Positions 43,863 through 49,184 of a stretch of DNA of 49,184 nucleotides are shown here, one piece after another (the stretch's first letter is position 1; each line of letters starts with the position of its first letter). The DNA is from Candidatus Nanopelagicales bacterium. GTDB taxonomy: Bacteria > Actinomycetota > Actinomycetes > S36-B12 > UBA5976. The position numbers and the translations under genes were made by a program. The stretch lies in the NCBI GenBank assembly GCA_030834185.1, contig JAURFT010000007.1:1-49184 (forward strand), in the 5' to 3' direction. Below the pieces are notes generated by a model. It saw nothing but the letters and a program-made list of their open reading frames with translations. It did not search any database and was not told the DNA's origin.

Positions 43863-45692
43863 TTACTTAATTGTGACTTTGCCCAGTTTGATTAGCACTG
43901 CTGGATAATTTTCCGTTGCTGCTGAAGTTAATCGCAGCGCAGTTATCCCAGCTGGTGGTTTTCGCCATTGGAGTTTGAATTCACCTGTTTGTGTTAGCGC
44001 GGCCGTGGCAACTGTGCTCCAGCTGCGGCCTACTTTGCGTTGCAGCTCGATTGGATTATCCAGCGCTGCTGGCGAGACGATGCCGCTGAGCTTAAATCCG
44101 CGCTTTTTAGTGGGAGTTGCTGTTTGTTTGGTGATCTCAATAGTTCTAGTGATCGCTGGCAGCAGCTCGGCAGACGTTGTTGATTTCCAAGTGCCAGCAA
44201 CTGCTTGGGTGCTGATTCTAAATCTCGCTAAAACTGCGTTAATAGAAAACACTGCCGCACCAGTTGCATCAGTGAGACCAGTTGCAACATCGCTCCAGGA
44301 CATATCAGGATTTTGTTGTTGCAATCGGATTGGCACATTTGCAATAGATCTTGAAGCGCCAGCTGCAGTTGTTGGACGTAGCAGCGCGGACAGCGTTGCC
44401 AGTTCACCTAGATTTGCAATCTGCTGCTGCATGAGCTCAACTGTTAGGGGTTGTTCAGAGATTGATTGCGCATATGGCCGAGTTCGCGTCCACATTTCAG
44501 CATCTTCACCATTTAATCGCCAAACTGCAATTCCTGCCATACCTGCTTTGCGCGCAACCATTAAGCGGTCGTAATGACTTCTGGCATCTTGCCACCAAAC
44601 TGTTCTAGTGACAGTGCAGCTGCGCGCTACACCAGCATTATTAGTGCCGTTAAAAGTTCGGGTATAAATCAAATTGCGTTCTTTATGAATTGAGTGATAG
44701 CGCGAAACTGTTGGAGTAACGGCTAGCTCAGTTAGTTTCGCATTTACTTCTTTGCTGGTCCAAGTTACGCGCTCTAAATTTGGTACTTCACCGCTAGTAG
44801 GGCAGCTGCCAGTTACGCCAGTAACCCAGTTGCGTCCATAAGCTGGCACACCAAGCCAAACTTTTGCCGGATCAACCACGCTGACTGCATAATCCACAAT
44901 TCGCTGCACCCATTGCATCGGCGCAATTGCGCCATCTCCTTGGGACTTTACAGCTGGGTTCCATCTGCTTTGGCCAGTTGAGTAGTCATACGCCATGATG
45001 CGTAATCGATCCACGTGCGGGCCAAGCTGCTTCCAGGAATAAACCCAGTAGCCGGTGGTATCTGAATAAATTGGTGGCGTGGTAACCGAGAGCAGATCGC
45101 CTTGGGCGCGCAGCGCAACACCTAGCTCCGCTACAAATTTCACCCAGTTGGCCTGATACGAGCTCCAGAGCCTGGATTCATACATAAAGCACTCTAAATC
45201 CAGATCAATCCCGTCATAGTTCTCCCTGGCAGAGAGCTGCACGATTTGAGCTATGTAATTTGCACGATTTTGATCTGAGGCAAAAATAGCCGGCAGCGTG
45301 GATGCTGAAGCGTTTACGCAAGTTGAATCTGTAATTGTCGGTAGCACCAAAATTCCAGCAGCTTGCAACTGGCCAATTAATCTGGTGCGCTTAGCTAATG
45401 TGGTGCCGCTGCTTTTAATTTTCAAACTTACGCTCTGCGTATTGCCAACTGTGCTCCACCAAAATGGCATAGTTTCAGCAATCAGATCACTGTTTGCAAC
45501 CACCGTTGCAGTTCCTGGGGCATCATCCCAATACGGCAGCCAGCCCGTAATTACTGGCAGCGCGGGAATCGCAGTTGGGGTTTCAACCACATTTATTGGG
45601 GTGATATCTTCATTGGCACCAACAGGGCTTGCCACCAAAGCTGCCATTGCGATTGTTAGCAATAGGGCCAGGGAATGTTTTAGTTCTTTCAT
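43863..45692 (-). CDS. Secreted glycoside hydrolase family 18 protein
   Basis: 609 residues. A signal peptide is evident: K-E-L-K then a hydrophobic stretch to A-S-P-V-G-A-N-E, cleavage near residue 26. The GH18 barrel spans about 45-400. The catalytic D-G-I-D-L-D-L-E is at 160-167 with acid E167, and W-L-P-Y-W at 51-55 and I-M-A-Y-D-Y later are family features. The C-terminal 200 residues are beta-rich repeats, probably wall-binding or Ig-like. It may cleave chitin or peptidoglycan-type glycans; similarity to spore-cortex-lytic GH18 enzymes makes cell-wall action as likely as chitin use. It overlaps DUF3039 by four bases. Confidence 0.85.
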   Translation of the reverse strand: MKELKHSLALLLTIAMAALVASPVGANEDITPINVVETPTAIPALPVITGWLPYWDDAPGTATVVANSDLIAETMPFWWSTVGNTQSVSLKIKSSGTTLAKRTRLIGQLQAAGILVLPTITDSTCVNASASTLPAIFASDQNRANYIAQIVQLSARENYDGIDLDLECFMYESRLWSSYQANWVKFVAELGVALRAQGDLLSVTTPPIYSDTTGYWVYSWKQLGPHVDRLRIMAYDYSTGQSRWNPAVKSQGDGAIAPMQWVQRIVDYAVSVVDPAKVWLGVPAYGRNWVTGVTGSCPTSGEVPNLERVTWTSKEVNAKLTELAVTPTVSRYHSIHKERNLIYTRTFNGTNNAGVARSCTVTRTVWWQDARSHYDRLMVARKAGMAGIAVWRLNGEDAEMWTRTRPYAQSISEQPLTVELMQQQIANLGELATLSALLRPTTAAGASRSIANVPIRLQQQNPDMSWSDVATGLTDATGAAVFSINAVLARFRISTQAVAGTWKSTTSAELLPAITRTIEITKQTATPTKKRGFKLSGIVSPAALDNPIELQRKVGRSWSTVATAALTQTGEFKLQWRKPPAGITALRLTSAATENYPAVLIKLGKVTIK

Positions 45693-45922
45693 GCTGGTTT
45701 TAACTTGTTATAAATTTCTTGACATTGCGGACAGATTGGAAATTTTTGTGGATCTCGATTTGGTACCCAAACTTTTCCGCAGAGCGCAATCACTGGTTTG
45801 CCGGTGACGGCACTTTCTACGATCTGATCTTTTTTTACATAGTGCGAAAACTTTTCATGATCACCATCATCTACTTTGAGATCCGAGATTGGCTGTAAGG
45901 CTTGGTCTATTGAGGTGTTCAT
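45689..45922 (-). CDS. DUF3039 family protein
   Basis: 77 residues from ATG 45922; a frame 66 bases upstream is open but out of family. The family match is strong: D-H-E-K-F-S-H-Y-V-K-K-D, A-V-T-G-K-P-V-I-A-L-C-G-K-V-W-V-P and P-I-C-P-Q-C near the end. The single upstream cysteine and the C-P-x-C could form a small metal site. Function unknown. A-T-G-A overlap with the GH18 gene. Confidence 0.87.
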   Translation of the reverse strand: MNTSIDQALQPISDLKVDDGDHEKFSHYVKKDQIVESAVTGKPVIALCGKVWVPNRDPQKFPICPQCQEIYNKLKPA

Positions 45923-46083
45923 TCTGAAAATTCTAGGGTGAAACTTTGAGAACTGGCGCTGCCGCACGCATAGCACAGCGTCTCTCATCTTTCACTAAGG
46001 AGGGGGGCTAGATTTCCGATTCCCAGCGAACTATCTTTAGGGACTGAATTGAACTCAAGCTCTGACTTTCTACAGGAGATTTG

Positions 46084-46437
46084 ATGCCACAGCAGCCGCT
46101 GTCCCAGGTGCCAGAAGATGTTGTCTGGACCTGGCAAGAGCGAGGCTTATGCCGAACCGCCGATCCTGATGTGTTCTTCCATCCACAAAACGAGCGTGGC
46201 ATGGCAAGACTGCGTCGAGACCGCGCTGCCAAGGCGATTTGTGGCACCTGCCCGGTCCGGGTTGAGTGCGCTGATTACGCCATCCGAGCTCGCGAGCCTT
46301 ATGGTGTCTGGGGCGGATTAACCGAAGAAGAGCGCGAAGCGCTTTATCCCCGAGTCCCTGCTAGCCGGGTTGCCAAAATTACTCATGCCAGCGAGCTCGG
46401 TGAGATTGGGCCAGCGGTATTTGGCCAAGCTGGGTAA
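46084..46437 (+). CDS. WhiB family iron-sulfur transcriptional regulator
   Basis: 117 residues from ATG 46084, with AGGAG six bases upstream. The four cluster cysteines are C23, C53, C56 and C62 (C ... C-G-T-C ... C), and the G-V-W-G-G turn lies at 74-78, followed by a basic segment and R-V-A-K-I. These define the Wbl family; the extra C-terminal length fits WhiB1/WhiB2-like rather than WhiB7 (no AT-hook R-G-R-P). It senses redox or NO through a 4Fe-4S cluster and acts with sigma A. Only Wbl protein in the window. Confidence 0.92.
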   Translation: MPQQPLSQVPEDVVWTWQERGLCRTADPDVFFHPQNERGMARLRRDRAAKAICGTCPVRVECADYAIRAREPYGVWGGLTEEEREALYPRVPASRVAKITHASELGEIGPAVFGQAG

Positions 46438-46484
46438 TTGACCCGCACCGATTGATCTAATTTTTGCTCTGCCAGACTTAGCCA

Positions 46485-47486
46485 ATGAGCGCATCTTTAA
46501 AAGGTAAATCCTTAACCAAGGAACTGGATTTTTCGGCTGCGCAATTTCACTATCTACTTAACTTGGCTGCTGAGCTAAAAGCTGCAACTAAAGCTGGCGC
46601 TGAGATCCAGCAGTTGGTTGGAAAATCTGTGGCGCTAATTTTTGAGAAGACCTCAACGCGAACCCGAGCAGCGTTTGAAGTGGCAATGGCGCAGCAAGGC
46701 GGTAGCACAACTGTTTTTGATGCTGCTTCATCGCAGATAGGCCATAAAGAATCTATCGCCGATACCGCTCAAGTGCTATCTCGAATGTATGACGCGATTA
46801 TGTATCGCGGAGACCTGCAGGCAACTGTTGAAACTTTAGCTAAAAATTCCAAAGTGCCAGTTATTAATGGCTTAACTGATGCCTGGCATCCAACTCAGAT
46901 GTTGGCAGATTTATTAACCATGCAAGAAGCCAGCGGAAAACCATTAACTGATATCAAATTTAGTTATGTTGGTGATGCTCGAAATAACATGGGTAATTCA
47001 TTTTTAATTACCGCTGCAATTTTAGGTATGAATTTTGCAATCGGTGCTCCAAAATCATTATGGCCCACTGACCAATTAGTTGCCCAAGCGCAGCAAATTG
47101 CCGCCACAACTGGGGCAACTTTGCAGTTAACCGAGCAGCCTGAAGCAGCTGTGGCTAACAGCGATTTTGTGCATACTGATGTCTGGGTATCAATGGGAGA
47201 GCCAGATTCGGTTTGGAAATCTCGAATTGAGCAGCTTCTGCCTTATCAGGTAAATTCCAAACTATTTTCAGCTGCCGCTGCTGGAGCCAAATTTATGCAT
47301 TGTTTGCCTGCTTATCATGACCAAGAAACCAAGGTGGCTCAATTTGCAGCCAGTTTGACCGGGATCAGCGGCGGCATTGAAGTAACAGATGAGGTATTTC
47401 AATCTGCTGCCAACATCGCATTTGAGCAGGCTGAGAATCGACTACACACCACTAAGGCATTATTAATTGCAACTATTTTGGGTTAA
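46485..47486 (+). CDS. argF: Ornithine carbamoyltransferase
   Basis: 333 residues with all key motifs: S-T-R-T-R (57-61) for carbamoyl phosphate, H-P-T-Q, D-x-x-x-S-M-G for ornithine (V-S-M-G-E), and H-C-L-P near the C-terminus. Its length is close to the longer ArgF/ArcB type, not the 300-residue anabolic actinobacterial form. No argB, argG, argH or arc genes are beside it, so anabolic or catabolic use is open. It stands alone behind whiB. Confidence 0.92.
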   Translation: MSASLKGKSLTKELDFSAAQFHYLLNLAAELKAATKAGAEIQQLVGKSVALIFEKTSTRTRAAFEVAMAQQGGSTTVFDAASSQIGHKESIADTAQVLSRMYDAIMYRGDLQATVETLAKNSKVPVINGLTDAWHPTQMLADLLTMQEASGKPLTDIKFSYVGDARNNMGNSFLITAAILGMNFAIGAPKSLWPTDQLVAQAQQIAATTGATLQLTEQPEAAVANSDFVHTDVWVSMGEPDSVWKSRIEQLLPYQVNSKLFSAAAAGAKFMHCLPAYHDQETKVAQFAASLTGISGGIEVTDEVFQSAANIAFEQAENRLHTTKALLIATILG

Positions 47487-47516
47487 GCAGAGTTTTATAA
47501 GCTAACTAGGCAATAA

Positions 47517-47541
47517 TGATGCTTACAAGAGTGATGCTTAC
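47517..47541 (+). repeat. Direct repeat TGATGCTTAC x2 upstream of PAP2 gene
   Basis: TGATGCTTAC occurs at 47517-47526 and 47532-47541, starts 15 bp apart. The second ATG of the first copy opens a short frame to TAG 47545-47547. The pair lies 20 bp upstream of the PAP2 start and may be an operator or a leader peptide; the sequence alone does not decide. Confidence 0.45.
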
Positions 47542-47559
47542 TTACTAGAAGTTGGAACT

Positions 47560-48264
47560 TTGTTAACCATAGATCGCAGACAGTTGTTAATGATTGCAAT
47601 TGCAATCATCTCGGCCAGCTTGGCCAGCTGGACCACTTATCAAGTTGCGTTTGAGCGAGCTTGGATTCTGCGACTGGATAAAGCTGGCTTAAGCGTGCAA
47701 GTTGAGCGCGGAACTTCAGCTCGCGATTTAGCTGAATTGTTTATTCTGCTAGGCCAGCGCGGTTTAGTAGTTGCAGTTTTGTTAGTAGCTGCGGTTTGGC
47801 TTCATCGCGTAACTGGATCTTGGCATCCAGTAGCGCTGGTGCTGCTGGGAACGCTGGCGCTAAATATTGTGGTTGCTGCAATGAAATTAGTAATGGCCCG
47901 TAGTCGGCCAAATTCAGGTGAGCCAAGGTTTTTAAATCCAGATACGTTAGGTGAAATTGGGTTATTTCCATCTGGGCATGCAGCTAATGCTGCCTTTAGT
48001 TGGTTGGTGCTGCTGTATCTGCTTTCTCGCAAAGGCGCCTGGCCGCACTGGGCGAGCGCGCTTGGTGGAGTTATCGCAATAGCGCTTACGGCAACTATGT
48101 CACTTGGTTCAATGATGCTTGGACATCATTGGTTAACAGATCTGGCAACAGGTGCATTTGTGGGTTGGGCAATTGCCGCAGCTTTTATTGCAGGTGATAT
48201 CAAAGTTGCTTGGGCTAAAAAGGATAATTGGCAGCAAGCAAAAAGTATTACTGCTACCAATTAA
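47560..48264 (+). CDS. PAP2-family phosphatase, membrane
   Basis: 234 residues with five to six membrane helices. The three phosphatase motifs are present: K-L-V-M-A-R-S-R-P, P-S-G-H-A-A-N and S-L-G-S-M-M-L-G-H-H-W-L-T-D. The catalytic histidine is in the last and the phosphate-binding arginine in the first. Such enzymes dephosphorylate phosphatidic acid or undecaprenyl pyrophosphate. The TTG start at 47560 is only weakly supported and an ATG 30 bases on is possible. Its stop is immediately adjacent to the tmRNA 3' end. Confidence 0.87.
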   Translation: MLTIDRRQLLMIAIAIISASLASWTTYQVAFERAWILRLDKAGLSVQVERGTSARDLAELFILLGQRGLVVAVLLVAAVWLHRVTGSWHPVALVLLGTLALNIVVAAMKLVMARSRPNSGEPRFLNPDTLGEIGLFPSGHAANAAFSWLVLLYLLSRKGAWPHWASALGGVIAIALTATMSLGSMMLGHHWLTDLATGAFVGWAIAAAFIAGDIKVAWAKKDNWQQAKSITATN

Positions 48265-48638
48265 TGGTGGAGGTGGCGGGAATCGAACCCGCGTCCAACG
48301 TCGTAACTTCAGGCATTCTCCGGGCGCAGCCACAGTATTAAGTAGTCAGCCGTTGCGCATCTCGTGGCACGTCGCAACACTTGGCCCAAGTCACAAAAAG
48401 TTGTCCATTGCGTGGTCGTGACCCCCACGCGCTGTTAGCTTCCGCATTGACGCCGAGCTCCAGGAAGGAAGCGGCCCTGGTTCGACGGATTCGGGCTTAC
48501 TACTTATTAAGCAGCAAGGGCGAAATCGTTTGCCTTATGTTTGGCATTTATAGGTTCAATGGAATGTTTAAGAGATAACCATTGCTTCTCTGCCCGCTTC
48601 AACTGTTATTTCGAACGATGTCGAAGCCGTTCACCCCC
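48265..48638 (-). ncRNA. ssrA: tmRNA (ssrA), tag peptide AKHKANDFALAA
   Basis: The minus strand gives a 374-nt tmRNA. The acceptor pairs GGGGGTG with CACCTCC, followed by discriminator A and encoded CCA; the T arm reads GGTTCGA. The tag reading frame (48545 to stop TAA at 48507) encodes twelve residues ending A-L-A-A, like the mycobacterial and corynebacterial tags. The resume codon is GCC. It follows smpB on the same strand, which is the usual pairing. Confidence 0.95.
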
Positions 48639-48645
48639 CTATTTA

Positions 48646-48678
48646 GTTATAGGGCAAGGGTACCTGCTTTTTTACCCT
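48646..48678 (-). promoter_or_regulatory. ssrA promoter region with TATAAC -10 and an inverted repeat
   Basis: TATAAC (minus strand, 48651-48646) lies seven bases before the tmRNA 5' end, a good -10. A clear -35 is not visible at the expected spacing. AGGGTA/TACCCT (48657-48678) forms a hairpin-capable inverted repeat upstream of it that may end smpB transcription or bind a regulator. Confidence 0.5.
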
Positions 48679-48716
48679 AATGAATTTTGGGCAGCCAAAA
48701 GCTAACTAACTCTTAT

Positions 48717-49184
48717 CTATTCATCACCTTTGTTGCGCCGCCCCATAGCTCGCGCTGCCTCTTTGGCCGCATCGCGCGCTGCAATTGATTGCCGCTTGTC
48801 ATGAGCCTGTTTACCAGTTGCAATTGCTAGCTCCACTTTGGCAAAGCCATCTTTAAAATAAAGTGAGAGCGGAATAATCGTGGTGCCTTTTTCTTTGGTC
48901 TCTTTAATTATTTTTCGAATCTGCTCTTTCTTTAGCAACAGTTTGCGAGCACGACGAGGTTCATGGTTCGTCCATGATCCTTGTTCATATTCTGGAATAT
49001 GCACATTACGCAACCAAGCCTCGCCATTTCTAATCTCGGCAAACCCATCCACCAATGATGCTCGACCAGCACGAAGTGACTTAACTTCAGTGCCAACTAA
49101 CTGAATGCCAGCTTCAAATTTATCACCTAGTGAATAATCATGACGAGCTTTTTTATTCTGTGCAATTAATTTCTTACCTACTTC
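48717..49184 (-). CDS. smpB: SsrA-binding protein SmpB (start outside window)
   Basis: The frame is open to the window edge, so at least 155 residues are present and only the first few are missing. SmpB motifs are L-I-A-Q-N-K-K-A-R near the start, [26 protein letters not shown], and a basic C-terminal tail rich in R and K that enters the empty mRNA channel. With tmRNA it rescues stalled ribosomes. Confidence 0.95.
   Translation of the reverse strand, partial: EVGKKLIAQNKKARHDYSLGDKFEAGIQLVGTEVKSLRAGRASLVDGFAEIRNGEAWLRNVHIPEYEQGSWTNHEPRRARKLLLKKEQIRKIIKETKEKGTTIIPLSLYFKDGFAKVELAIATGKQAHDKRQSIAARDAAKEAARAMGRRNKGDE

Noticed and set aside
48133-48421. Open frames on both strands across the tmRNA
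   Set aside because: They are shadows of the PAP2 gene and tmRNA; no motif or ribosome binding site.

Overview
The window looks like a chromosomal segment of a small, streamlined freshwater actinobacterium. The actinobacterial assignment rests on family content and gene order: UPF0182, DUF3145, DUF3107, DUF3039, DUF6459 (Rv3235-like), WhiB, mycoredoxin, UvrD2 and an AdnAB-like helicase-nuclease pair. The low GC (mid-40s by eye), the very tight packing with many 1-50 bp overlaps, and a green-type actinorhodopsin point to the acI lineage (Nanopelagicales, e.g. Planktophila or Nanopelagicus relatives). That placement is inferred from family knowledge, not from a search.

Region 1-3610 is an accessory island that is more AT-rich than the rest. 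It holds the end of a surface protein after a (Ser-Gly)n hexanucleotide repeat, the C-terminal stump of a tyrosine recombinase, a five-zinc-ribbon protein with an embedded PD-(D/E)xK/Vsr-like nuclease core, and a zinc-ribbon membrane protein. It stops at the 3' end of a tRNA gene with anticodon CAU, the classic integration position.

Region 3611-32299 is core genome. It starts with an ABC-F ATPase and tRNA-Asn, DUF3145 and tRNA-fMet. It then follows the order known from Mycobacterium Rv3193c-Rv3202c: UPF0182, PDZ/Lon-like protease, DUF2342, ThiF-like, ABC1 kinase, uvrD2, mycoredoxin, nudC, adnB, adnA. whiB7 is absent from its usual place. A flippase, TetR, DUF3107, DEAD-box helicase, hydrolase and EamA transporter follow. 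The 450 bp gap at 12959-13407 holds DnaA-box-like sites, a candidate three-way-junction RNA, a Zur-like palindrome and a short DUF5679 gene.

Region 32336-49184 continues with an MgtE-N/CBS sensor plus DUF1003, a three-gene operon (unknown, SAF/CpaB-like, CpaE-like), DUF6459, secA and the murI-rph-rdgB operon. Next come actinorhodopsin behind a strongly structured leader, clpS-DUF2017, a secreted GH18 protein, DUF3039, whiB, ornithine carbamoyltransferase, a PAP2 phosphatase, tmRNA and smpB (cut by the window end). The smpB-ssrA pair supplies trans-translation and ClpS feeds N-degron substrates to Clp protease. SecA exports proteins such as the GH18 enzyme. The rhodopsin gives light-driven proton pumping.

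The best candidates for undescribed biology are the actinorhodopsin leader with two mutually exclusive pairings around the ribosome binding site, the three-way-junction RNA near 13188-13260, the zinc-ribbon nuclease at the tRNA island, and the SAF/CpaE trio without other Tad genes.
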